Of a DNA stretch of 64,000 bases, positions 8,804 through 17,189 are shown piece by piece. Made by a program: the position numbers and the translations under genes. Numbering within the stretch: the stretch's first letter is position 1; the number at the start of each line of letters is the position of its first letter. The DNA lies in NCBI GenBank assembly GCA_029062895.1, contig JAIDPF010000071.1, forward strand, positions 27,543 to 91,542, read 5' to 3'. Under the pieces are notes generated by a model. That model saw only the letters and a program-made list of their open reading frames with translations, ran no database searches and was not told the DNA's origin. This stretch comes from Lachnospiraceae bacterium (lineage in GTDB: Bacteria; Bacillota; Clostridia; Lachnospirales; Lachnospiraceae).

Positions 8804-9908
8804 GATTGCCTTTTGGGCGGGGATATTGTGTGAATTGATCGTTTCTGTTTCCGGTTACGCGTATGGCGGATACCACGAACCGGCGATTATTGTTTTGGGG
8901 ATGCTGTTTTTCTCCATTTCTATCTGCATGCATCTGGAACTGAAAAAAAACTGGAAGCTCTATTTGATCTGCGCAGTGGTGGGACTGGGGTATTATTATC
9001 TGCAGTCTTCTGCTTTGATCCTCCGGATTTTGTTGATTCTGCTTGCCGGAAGGGAGCAGAAGGCGGAGCAGGTGATCAAGTGTTTTTTCTGGGGGACGCT
9101 GGTCATTATGATCTGTACGGCGGTTTTGGCAGCGTTGGGACTTCATAATACCCTTAGTCTGACACAGAACTTCCGCCATGAGGAAGAGACGAGATACTGT
9201 TTTGGTTTTTATCATCCCAATGGGTTTGCTTTTTTCTTCTTCCGGACACTGGTTCTGGGTTTGTACACTTATGGAAAACAGTTGAAGCTGTGGATGATGG
9301 CGGTAGTCGCTGCCGCTTCGATGATTTTATTTTGGATGGCGGGTTCCAAAATGGGAATGACGGCGGCTGTTTGTGTGATTGTGGCATTTTGGCTGGTGAG
9401 GTATTTTAAGACTGATCAGACAAGAAAAACCTTTTATTTTATTGGTAACGTGTTGATGGCGCTAGAGGTGTTATTCCTCATGGTCTCCATGGTTTGTTTT
9501 GTGCCGTCGGTGGAAATTGCCCTGGCCGGTGAGGGATTTTGGCAGATTTTGAATGAATTGACCACCGGGAGACTGTTTTTTATTCATAAAACGTTTCTGG
9601 AATATCCCATTCCTTTATGGGGATATCAGGGGTTTATGGAAGCAACGGAAGTGGGATTTGTAAATGCAATGTATAATCAGGGACTTGTATTCCTGATGGT
9701 TTATCTTGCGGCGCTCTTTTATCTGTTTTACAGAATGTACCGGAAAAAAGATATGTCGGCGTTGGTATTGATCTTAGGATTTACACTGTATGCTATGGCG
9801 GAGGCGTTTTTGCCCTATTTTAACAAAAACGGAATATGGATGCTGTTCATCGGTTGGAATTTGTATCGGGCGGGACCCGGAAAGGAAGAGGTCAATGAAA
9901 AAGATTAA
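8787..9908 (+). CDS. O-antigen polymerase (Wzy)-like membrane protein
   Basis: A 373-residue, very hydrophobic protein with about ten predicted helices and one larger loop (about residues 235-290, with RLFFIHKTFLEYPIPLWGYQG). This loop-plus-helices plan, the late-helix motif MYNQGLVFLMVYLAALFYL, and its place among glycosyltransferases suggest a Wzy/O-antigen ligase-type polymerase that joins repeat units outside the membrane. Such proteins share little sequence, so the call rests on topology and context. The start overlaps the end of the previous gene by 17 bases and the end overlaps the next gene by 14, consistent with tight co-translation. Confidence 0.65.
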   Translation: MDAIGKIAFWAGILCELIVSVSGYAYGGYHEPAIIVLGMLFFSISICMHLELKKNWKLYLICAVVGLGYYYLQSSALILRILLILLAGREQKAEQVIKCFFWGTLVIMICTAVLAALGLHNTLSLTQNFRHEEETRYCFGFYHPNGFAFFFFRTLVLGLYTYGKQLKLWMMAVVAAASMILFWMAGSKMGMTAAVCVIVAFWLVRYFKTDQTRKTFYFIGNVLMALEVLFLMVSMVCFVPSVEIALAGEGFWQILNELTTGRLFFIHKTFLEYPIPLWGYQGFMEATEVGFVNAMYNQGLVFLMVYLAALFYLFYRMYRKKDMSALVLILGFTLYAMAEAFLPYFNKNGIWMLFIGWNLYRAGPGKEEVNEKD

Positions 9909-10902
9909 GATTAATTTTATTGATTTTTGGAGCGATCTGATCAAGACGGATAATTATTTTTATAATATTTTGAAAAAATATTATGATGTGGAGATTAGTG
10001 AAGAACCGGATTATATATTCTGCAGTTGCTTTGGCAATAAGCATTTTAAATATCATAACTGCGTTAAGATATTTTATGTAGGGGAGAATATCATTCCTGA
10101 TTTCAATCTGTATGATTATGCCATGGGGTTTCATTATATTGATTTTGAGGACAGATATTTAAGACTTCCCTTATATTTATTGTATGATAAAAAGATTGCG
10201 GAAGCGGCTCAAAAGAAGCACGAGCATCCGGATGAGTATTATCTTCAAAAACAGGGCTTTTGTAATTTTGTGGTATCCAATCCCAACGCTGCCGGAGAAC
10301 GTGAGCAGATGTTAGATGAGGTAAACCGTTACCAGACAGTGGATTGCGGAGGAAGATATCGCAACAATGTGGGCGGACCAGTGAAGGACAAGATGGCGTT
10401 TGCAAGAAAGTACCGTTTTACGATTGCCTTTGAAAACTCCACTATGAGCGGCTATACAACAGAAAAGATATTTGAGGCATTTGCGGCGGATACGATCCCG
10501 ATCTATTGGGGAAGCCCGCGGATCGCAGAGGAATTTAACCCAGAGGCGTTTGTTAACTGCCACGATTTTTCTGATTTTAAGAGCGTGGTAGAATATGTAA
10601 AAGAGATCAATGAGAATCAGGAATTGTATCTGAAGATGATCAAAGCGCCCATCGTAAGGGAGGACAGTCAGGCAGCGGAATACCTGAAAGAGGAATATGC
10701 AGCTGCTTTTCTACGTTCCATCTTTGATCAGGATAAGGAAAAAGCGATTCGACGGAATATGGTGTATATTGGTCGGGATTATCAGAAGAAGCTAAAAGAT
10801 GACAAGCAGATCGAAGCGGTTCTGGATGTAGTAAAAAAACCGATGCATCTTTATAATAAAAAAGTGGCGCAATGGAAGTCGGGAAGGAATCAGAAAAAGT
10901 AA
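9895..10902 (+). CDS. Family 10 alpha-1,3/1,4-fucosyltransferase-like glycosyltransferase
   Basis: About 335 residues. The GT10 signature is clear near residues 175-200: FTIAFENSTMSGYTTEKIFEA, then IPIYWGSP. The N-terminal acceptor half (KINFIDFWSDL, PDYIFCSCFG) also fits bacterial FucT. The family moves fucose from GDP-L-fucose to GlcNAc of a Gal-GlcNAc unit, or to glucose. I place the start at ATG 9895, with GGAAGAGG seven bases upstream, rather than at the longer open frame from 9790, which would duplicate the end of the Wzy-like gene in another frame. No heptad-repeat tail like that of Helicobacter FucT is visible; the C-terminus is simply basic. Confidence 0.88.
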   Translation: MKKIKINFIDFWSDLIKTDNYFYNILKKYYDVEISEEPDYIFCSCFGNKHFKYHNCVKIFYVGENIIPDFNLYDYAMGFHYIDFEDRYLRLPLYLLYDKKIAEAAQKKHEHPDEYYLQKQGFCNFVVSNPNAAGEREQMLDEVNRYQTVDCGGRYRNNVGGPVKDKMAFARKYRFTIAFENSTMSGYTTEKIFEAFAADTIPIYWGSPRIAEEFNPEAFVNCHDFSDFKSVVEYVKEINENQELYLKMIKAPIVREDSQAAEYLKEEYAAAFLRSIFDQDKEKAIRRNMVYIGRDYQKKLKDDKQIEAVLDVVKKPMHLYNKKVAQWKSGRNQKK

Positions 10903-10906
10903 AAGT

Positions 10907-12334
10907 GTGATAGAGCAAATAAAAGAAAAGATCAAACAGGGAAAGGATATGGTAATGGAGATAGCAGAAAGCAGGCATCGGCAGGAAAAAAACTGGTATG
11001 GGATCATGATGGTGGTTAATGCTGTCTTTTTTTTCCTGTTACATCTGACATTCGTAGGGTTTACAAATGATGATGCTTTCTTTGTTATTGTCAGGAGCCA
11101 GTGGGATTCACTCTTTGAACTTCTGGTAGACCGATATCTGACGGATTCCTCCAGAGTACTTTCCGAAGCGGTGCTGTTTACGTTGATCAGGATGCCGTTT
11201 TTCGTATGGCAGGTGTTGGATACATTGATCTGTATTTTGGTTTATCACTGCCTGACAGTATTGTTGGTGAATGATAAACAAAGCAGGGGAAATATCATTG
11301 TATTTTTCGCATTTGCATCCTACCCTTATATGCATATGGGTTCTGCCGGATGGATATGTACTTCACTCAATTATATGTGGCCGCTGGCGACGCTGTTATA
11401 TGCTCTGAGTGGTGCTTTTCAAAGATATCGCGGCGAGAAGATTCCTGCATGGAAATATACGCTGTATCTTGCCGCTATGATCTTTACGGCAAATTGCGAG
11501 CAGTCAGCGGCGATGCTGGCTATGACATTTGCTATGGCATTTGTTTTTGCGCTTATAGATAAAAAAAGTAAATGGTATGAGCTGGCAGCAGTGCTGATCG
11601 GATTTGCAGGGATCCTGTTTGCCATGCTTGCTCCCGGTAATGACGAACGGACAATTATGGAGGCGGAGAACTGGATGCCGGAATTTTTCGACCTGCATTT
11701 TCTGGAAAAAGCCCGGCTTTGTTCGGTCTTTGTATTTGAACATTTTGTAATGATTCCGGATGTAATATTTTTTCTGTTTGCATTGCTGTTGGCGCTCTGC
11801 GGAGCAGGCGGGGGAGAGACCGCAGGTGGAATTAGGAGAAGTGGTTTTGACCGAGTGGTGGCTTGCTTTCCACTTGCTGTGGATATTATCTTTACCGGCT
11901 GCTATTTCGTTAAAGATTTTATCATCGGTCATAAGACCAGATATGATTTTACAACGCCGGCGATCTATATGGAGGATTTTAAAACGACATTTGTGCAGAT
12001 TTCAGAAGTATTGGGTTTGATATTGTTTATTGTGGCATCCGTCTATACGATTTGGCGGGTGATACCTGAATTGCGAATAAAATTGGTCATGATCTGGGCG
12101 CTTGGAAGTGGTTTCGCAGTGCGGATGGCGCTGATGCTTTCTCCCACGATGTTTGCTTCCTGGCATAGGACGCTGATTTTTATGTATTTTGCGTTCTTAT
12201 ATTGTATCGTCATTCTGAGCGGCATGTGCAGGAAACAGTGGAAAAGACGGTTGATATATGGTATTCTGGTTATTGGTGTAATCGTAAATCTGATCCTGAC
12301 GGTAGGATTGCAGATACGTAAGTACACGGGCTGA
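10907..12334 (+). CDS. DUF6056-like polytopic membrane protein, possible GT-C transferase
   Basis: A protein of up to 475 residues with about eleven hydrophobic helices. The first outside loop holds FVGFTNDDAFFVIVRSQW; paired acidic residues at this place are a hallmark of GT-C-fold transferases and of the DUF6056 group, which it resembles. The GT2 gene that follows (12372) is GtrB-like. Together they could form a Gtr-type side-chain module: GtrB makes the polyprenyl-P-sugar and this protein transfers it. The start is uncertain: GTG 10907 is used here, but ATG 10950, preceded by GGGAAAGGAT, would also fit and removes a basic amphipathic lead. Confidence 0.65.
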   Translation: MIEQIKEKIKQGKDMVMEIAESRHRQEKNWYGIMMVVNAVFFFLLHLTFVGFTNDDAFFVIVRSQWDSLFELLVDRYLTDSSRVLSEAVLFTLIRMPFFVWQVLDTLICILVYHCLTVLLVNDKQSRGNIIVFFAFASYPYMHMGSAGWICTSLNYMWPLATLLYALSGAFQRYRGEKIPAWKYTLYLAAMIFTANCEQSAAMLAMTFAMAFVFALIDKKSKWYELAAVLIGFAGILFAMLAPGNDERTIMEAENWMPEFFDLHFLEKARLCSVFVFEHFVMIPDVIFFLFALLLALCGAGGGETAGGIRRSGFDRVVACFPLAVDIIFTGCYFVKDFIIGHKTRYDFTTPAIYMEDFKTTFVQISEVLGLILFIVASVYTIWRVIPELRIKLVMIWALGSGFAVRMALMLSPTMFASWHRTLIFMYFAFLYCIVILSGMCRKQWKRRLIYGILVIGVIVNLILTVGLQIRKYTG

Positions 12335-12371
12335 AAAATGTTATAGAAGATTAGGAAAATGGAGGTCGGGG

Positions 12372-13286
12372 ATGAGTTTATTATCAATTGTTGTTCCCTG
12401 TTTTAATGAAGAAGAATCTTTGGATACTTTTTATCAGACGGTGCGGGCAACATTAAAACCTCTAAAAATGGACATAGAATATATCTTTGTAGATGATGGA
12501 TCAAAAGATGGTACACTTTCTAAGCTGAAAGAACTTCGTAAAGCGGATTCGCAAGTTCATTATGTTTCCTTCTCCCGTAATTTTGGAAAAGAGGCAGCTA
12601 TTTTTGCCGGTCTTAGAGAATCCCATGGGGATGCTGCGGTTGTGTTGGATGCGGATCTTCAACATCCACCATCAGTGATTTTAGAGATGGTCGCTCTATG
12701 GGAGGAAGGTTATGAGGTGATCGAGGGAAAGAAGAGCAGTCGTGGCAGGGAATCCTTTCTTCATAAACTGATGGCAGCCACATTTTATAAGATGATCAGC
12801 GGATTTATCAAGATGGATATGAACGACTCTTCGGATTATAAGTTTATGGATCGGAAGGTAGTGGATGTACTGTGCAGTTTAAAGGAGAGAAATACCTTTT
12901 TCAGGGCGTTGTCCTTCTGGACAGGTTTTCGTACCACCGCTATTGATTACGAAGTACAGGACAGGGTGGCGGGAACGACAAAATGGTCGCCGGTTGCTCT
13001 TGTAAGGTATGCCTGTAACAATCTGATCTCATTTACCGTTGCTCCGTTGTATATGATCGTGGTCGTGGGATTATTATTTTTTGTGATTGGACTGATCCTG
13101 ACAATCGACGCTGTCGTTGATCATTATATGGGAATTGCTGTGGAGGGTTATCCTACACTGCTCGTATTATTGGTTATTGCTACCGGCTGTATTATGTTTT
13201 CCATCGGCATTGTCGGGATCTATATTGCCAAGATCTATGATGAAATAAAAGAAAGACCGCAGTACATTATAAGGGAAAGAGAATAA
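12372..13286 (+). CDS. GtrB/DPM-like polyprenyl-phosphate glycosyltransferase (GT2)
   Basis: A 304-residue protein with an N-terminal GT2 domain (LSIVVPCFNEEESLDTFYQTV, FVDDGSKDGT, DXD region VLDADLQHPP near residue 94) and a QDRVAGTTKWSP-type segment. Two C-terminal membrane helices lie at about 225-250 and 265-290. This matches bactoprenol glucosyl/mannosyltransferases of the GtrB family, which transfer a sugar to undecaprenyl phosphate. A strong RBS (GGAGGTCGGGG) precedes the ATG. Its neighbour at 10907 is the likely acceptor-side GT-C partner. Confidence 0.9.
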   Translation: MSLLSIVVPCFNEEESLDTFYQTVRATLKPLKMDIEYIFVDDGSKDGTLSKLKELRKADSQVHYVSFSRNFGKEAAIFAGLRESHGDAAVVLDADLQHPPSVILEMVALWEEGYEVIEGKKSSRGRESFLHKLMAATFYKMISGFIKMDMNDSSDYKFMDRKVVDVLCSLKERNTFFRALSFWTGFRTTAIDYEVQDRVAGTTKWSPVALVRYACNNLISFTVAPLYMIVVVGLLFFVIGLILTIDAVVDHYMGIAVEGYPTLLVLLVIATGCIMFSIGIVGIYIAKIYDEIKERPQYIIRERE

Positions 13287-13294
13287 ATTTTTAT

Positions 13295-14725
13295 ATGACT
13301 TTTACAACGATAGAATTTGCCATATTCATGGCAGTTACATTTGTTATATATTATTTGACACCCGGTAAGTTCCAGTGGATCATTCTTCTGCTTGCCAATG
13401 GATATTTTTATTATCAGACAGGTTGGAAGAGTGCGCTTTTTCTGTTGGCGGTAGTTCTGGTTTCCTATGCTTTCGGTCTGCTGATCGAAAAGACCGGACA
13501 GAAACGGTATGCCGTGGCAGTAACGGTGATTCTGTTTGTATTGCTTTTATGTGTGATGCGTATGCCGTTTGCAAGTATGATCATGCCCCTCGGACTTTCT
13601 TTTTACACGCTACAGTGCATTGGGTATTGTATTGAAGTACATCGACAGACGGTTCCGGCGGAGAAAAATCTTTTGAAATATGCGTTATATATTTCGTTTT
13701 TCCCCCATGTTTTACAGGGACCGTTTGCGGATTACAAGGAACTAAGAGATCAGCTGCTTTCACCGCATCGTTTTGATTATGATATGGCGCTTAGGGGATG
13801 TTATCGGATTGCATTCGGACTGATGAAAAAACTGGTGATCGCTGATCGGATCGGATATGTAGTAGATCAGGTATATGAGACGGGAGAAGGGTATTATGGA
13901 GTTACTGTCCTGATCGTTATGATTTTATACGCAGTTCAGCTTTATACGGATTTTTCGGGTTATATGGACATGGCGGTCGGCAGCGCGTTGCTGCTTGGTA
14001 TTAAGATCCGGGAAAATTTCAATGTCCCTTATGGTTCCAAATCCATGTCGGAATTTTGGCGAAGATGGCATATCAGTTTAGGGCTGTGGTTTAAGAATTA
14101 TGTTTTCTATCCGGTACAAAGAACAAAGTTGTGCGATAAAATCCGTAAAACGATGAAGAAAAAAAAGAACCGCTATGGTATGAATGTGTTTCCTACGGCA
14201 ATTTCACTGACCGCTGTATGGACACTGATCGGGTTGTGGCACGGATTTGATTGGAACTATCTTTGTTATGACTGGTTCTGCGGGCTGATCATCATTTCAG
14301 CTGAGTTGTTAAAACCGGTTTATGATAAGGTGAATCAGAGCGCACCGAAGATATTTGCCTCCAGATGGATGGATATACTTCGTACCCTCAGAACATTTTT
14401 GCTGGTTTCTTTCAGTTTTCTGTTTTTCCGTCCGGATACCATGGAAGTGACCATGAGAATGATGCGGAATCTGTTTACGCAGCCTAATGTATATCAAACG
14501 GCGGAATTTATCTATTGGCATGTTTATGATTTGTTCTTGATCGCTGTTCCACTGTTGATCCTCGGTGTGGTGGATGGTATGAAATACAAAGGAATCGATG
14601 TTTATGAAAGATTTCACAGGTTCCCGGCGGTGTTGCGCTACGCGGTCTATGTGGGGGGCATATTGCTGATCTACATTACAAAAGGAGATATGTCCAGCGG
14701 GGGATTTGCATACTACGTATTTTAA
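13295..14725 (+). CDS. MBOAT family membrane O-acyltransferase (AlgI/DltB-like)
   Basis: A 476-residue polytopic protein with the MBOAT landmarks: FSGYMDMAVGSALLLG, FWRRWHISLGLWFKNYVF near residue 250, and the catalytic histidine region GLWHGFDWNYLCYD near 312. In the AlgI and DltB/PatA-like branches these proteins pass an acyl group across the membrane to a glycan or to a partner protein. The next gene encodes an SGNH-like extracytoplasmic protein, the standard partner. Four genes for acyl-ACP chemistry follow (17190-20551), so the group carried may not be acetyl. Confidence 0.92.
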   Translation: MTFTTIEFAIFMAVTFVIYYLTPGKFQWIILLLANGYFYYQTGWKSALFLLAVVLVSYAFGLLIEKTGQKRYAVAVTVILFVLLLCVMRMPFASMIMPLGLSFYTLQCIGYCIEVHRQTVPAEKNLLKYALYISFFPHVLQGPFADYKELRDQLLSPHRFDYDMALRGCYRIAFGLMKKLVIADRIGYVVDQVYETGEGYYGVTVLIVMILYAVQLYTDFSGYMDMAVGSALLLGIKIRENFNVPYGSKSMSEFWRRWHISLGLWFKNYVFYPVQRTKLCDKIRKTMKKKKNRYGMNVFPTAISLTAVWTLIGLWHGFDWNYLCYDWFCGLIIISAELLKPVYDKVNQSAPKIFASRWMDILRTLRTFLLVSFSFLFFRPDTMEVTMRMMRNLFTQPNVYQTAEFIYWHVYDLFLIAVPLLILGVVDGMKYKGIDVYERFHRFPAVLRYAVYVGGILLIYITKGDMSSGGFAYYVF

Positions 14726-14758
14726 ATATGCAGGTGAAATTTTGAAAGAGGTTAGGAA

Positions 14759-15736
14759 TTGAAAAAATTTGGTTTGTTTATCCTAAAATTTATCGTAGTG
14801 CTGGGGTTGGCGTATGGTGCATATTATGCGCTATTCTGGTTTTTATGGCAGTCTGAGATCTGCCCTGATGCCTATGATCATGCGTATCAGAAGGCGTTGC
14901 TTTTGCAATATCAGGCATTGGCAGAGGAAGACAGGGATCCTGAGGTGATCGTATTTGGCTCCTCTTATGTACCCTTTGGCATTGATGTAACTGTGATGGA
15001 GGAAGAACTGGACAGGCCGGTTCAGATCCTTGGTATCGAGGCGGGAATTGGGATTCCGGTTTTGGTAGATATTTTATACGAGACAGCAAAGCCAGGGGAT
15101 ACGATCGTTTATATGCTTGGAAAGTCTAATTGGTATAATGAGGACTTTATGGTGATTTCCGCTGCTTTGGAAAGTGATAAGGAACGGTTGACGCACTATT
15201 GGAGTTTACGGGTGGGAACACTGGACAGTTATCGCAACAAAATGATCTGGAGAAAGCTATACGCTTTATTTGCCGGTGATCTGGTGGAGATGGTCCGTTC
15301 CGGGATTTCCAGCAATGAGCAGGTGTATTCTCTGGATTCCTTTGATGAAAGAGGTAATATGACAGCTCTTAGGGAAGGCAATCTGATCGGAACAGAGGTA
15401 TCTCCGACAGATACTTTATGCTTTGAGGATATGGAACTGGAAACAATGGATATGCTGAATGAATTTGCGCTCTGGTGCGAGGAAGAGAATATTACTTTTG
15501 TAATAGCATATTCCATGATCATTGATGGTTCCTTGATCGAAACGGAGGAGGACCTTGCGCAGTATCACCAGCAGATGACGGATTATATGAATGCGGATAT
15601 TCTTGGGATTCCGCAGGATTATTTCCTGCCGGTAGAATATTTTTATAATCACTCAGCCCATTTGAATTCGGAGGGTGCAAAACAGTATTCCTTGATTTTG
15701 TCAGAACAGATACAGGAATATGAGAGAAGAAAATAA
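14759..15736 (+). CDS. SGNH-hydrolase-like extracytoplasmic acyltransferase partner (AlgJ/DltD type)
   Basis: A 325-residue protein with one N-terminal membrane anchor (LFILKFIVVLGLAYGAYYALFWFLW), then a domain facing outside. The block I nucleophile region is VIVFGSSYVPFGID. Near the C-terminus YNHSAHLNSEGAKQYS matches the block V histidine, although the usual Asp three residues before the His is here a His. The frame has no ATG at this place; TTG 14759, with GAGGTTAGGA upstream, is the start. It follows the MBOAT gene, and the pair is expected to transfer acyl groups onto the exported glycan. Confidence 0.75.
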   Translation: MKKFGLFILKFIVVLGLAYGAYYALFWFLWQSEICPDAYDHAYQKALLLQYQALAEEDRDPEVIVFGSSYVPFGIDVTVMEEELDRPVQILGIEAGIGIPVLVDILYETAKPGDTIVYMLGKSNWYNEDFMVISAALESDKERLTHYWSLRVGTLDSYRNKMIWRKLYALFAGDLVEMVRSGISSNEQVYSLDSFDERGNMTALREGNLIGTEVSPTDTLCFEDMELETMDMLNEFALWCEEENITFVIAYSMIIDGSLIETEEDLAQYHQQMTDYMNADILGIPQDYFLPVEYFYNHSAHLNSEGAKQYSLILSEQIQEYERRK

Positions 15737-15752
15737 AAAGGAGTCATATAAT

Positions 15753-17168
15753 ATGAAAAAGGCAATTGACAAATCAAAGATTATGGTGTTAGTGCCTCTT
15801 GTATTAACCGGGATTACATTCTATTATTGCGATATTAATTCTAATATCAGGCAGGGAATCAATGTCTGGGAGGCATTGTTCTCGGGACAATTCTTTCATT
15901 ATTACAGTATTAACCTGAAATCTCTCGAAAATGGCGAAATGATACACCCGGCTAATTATGATATGGTAATGAATATCCTTATGGGTATCTGGCAATTGCC
16001 GCTTTATATTTTGGAAAAAATACTAAATACAAATATACAAAATTATACATTAGCAAAGATTTGGGGTGAGTTATATCCTATCATTGCGATTGTATATTCG
16101 GGAAAAATCTTAAGAAAAATTGCTTTGGAGATTTCCATGAGTAATGAACAGGCTGAAAATGCAGTATTTATGTTCCTGACCGGAACATATGCATTAACTG
16201 TAGCTGGAGTGATTGGACAAGCAGACACGATTGGCATAATGTTTATATTGTTGGCTATGGAAAATTTGATAAAAGACAATCAGAGGAGATTTTTGTTCTT
16301 TTTTATCATTGCGGCACAATGCAAATTTTTTGCGCTATTTATTTTTATACCTATCATACTTTTAAGGGAGAAAAATTTATTTAAAATCGCTTTGCAGACA
16401 TTTGCACCACTGCTTGTCAGCTTTTTAATCGATTTACCATTTAAAATGATTGATCCGTTAGGAACGGCTTCCAAAAAAACACGTCTTCATGCCATGCTTT
16501 ATGATATGACAGAGAATAGAATATCTTTGATGGGTGTAGATATTTCCGTAATTTTTATTGTATTTTCCGTCATATGCCTTTTTGCATATCTTCATAATAA
16601 ACCAGAGAAACCGGATCTTGGCAAATGGTATTTGTATCTGGGCTTATGCTCTATTTTATCTACGTTAGTCTGTTACAGAGATTATCCATATTGGTTGATT
16701 TATGTTTCTCCCTTTATAAGTATTCTTATCTTTTTAAAAAGGGAAAATTTATTGAGAAGAGTTCTGCTGGAGACAATAGCGTCTTTGAGTTTGACCGTTG
16801 GTTTTCTCATTTTTTTCCACGGATCATATGCCGTAAATTATCTTTTGCTACAACAAATTTATCCGGCAGATATTATCAATGTAGAAAAGATAAATTCTGT
16901 TTATGATATTATAATGACGGAAAATTATTGTAACGCATGGACACTTACTTATGGTATTTTTATTGCCTGGGCAATCGGATTTTTAATTAGTTATTTTCCG
17001 GATCGGGTGGAAAACGGGGAAAATGAATTAATTGATAAAGAGAAAAATGAGAATCATGAGACAGATTCAAAGCAGATTCATTTATTATTATGGTTGAGGG
17101 CAATCGGAGGCTATGTTATTTGTAACATTTCCCTTTTTATTTATTTTGCATTGAAAATGAAAGGATAA
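15753..17168 (+). CDS. Unidentified polytopic membrane protein, A+T-rich gene
   Basis: A 471-residue protein with about eleven hydrophobic helices. No family is recognised. The layout (short N-terminus, helix, outside loop with DINSNIRQGINVWEALFSG, many helices, charged C-terminal tail before a last helix) would fit a GT-C glycosyltransferase or polymerase. The frame opens at 15720, but AAGGAG at 15738, nine bases before ATG 15753, decides the start. The gene is visibly richer in A+T and in AAT/ATT/TTA codons than its neighbours on both sides, suggesting separate acquisition. It splits the MBOAT/SGNH pair from the FkbH-to-SDR genes. Confidence 0.6.
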   Translation: MKKAIDKSKIMVLVPLVLTGITFYYCDINSNIRQGINVWEALFSGQFFHYYSINLKSLENGEMIHPANYDMVMNILMGIWQLPLYILEKILNTNIQNYTLAKIWGELYPIIAIVYSGKILRKIALEISMSNEQAENAVFMFLTGTYALTVAGVIGQADTIGIMFILLAMENLIKDNQRRFLFFFIIAAQCKFFALFIFIPIILLREKNLFKIALQTFAPLLVSFLIDLPFKMIDPLGTASKKTRLHAMLYDMTENRISLMGVDISVIFIVFSVICLFAYLHNKPEKPDLGKWYLYLGLCSILSTLVCYRDYPYWLIYVSPFISILIFLKRENLLRRVLLETIASLSLTVGFLIFFHGSYAVNYLLLQQIYPADIINVEKINSVYDIIMTENYCNAWTLTYGIFIAWAIGFLISYFPDRVENGENELIDKEKNENHETDSKQIHLLLWLRAIGGYVICNISLFIYFALKMKG

Positions 17169-17189
17169 GTTAGAAAAAGGAAGGAAACT

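Noticed and set aside
9790..9894. Longer N-terminus for the GT10 gene
   Set aside because: The extension lies inside the Wzy-like gene and has no family similarity; ATG 9895 has GGAAGAGG upstream.
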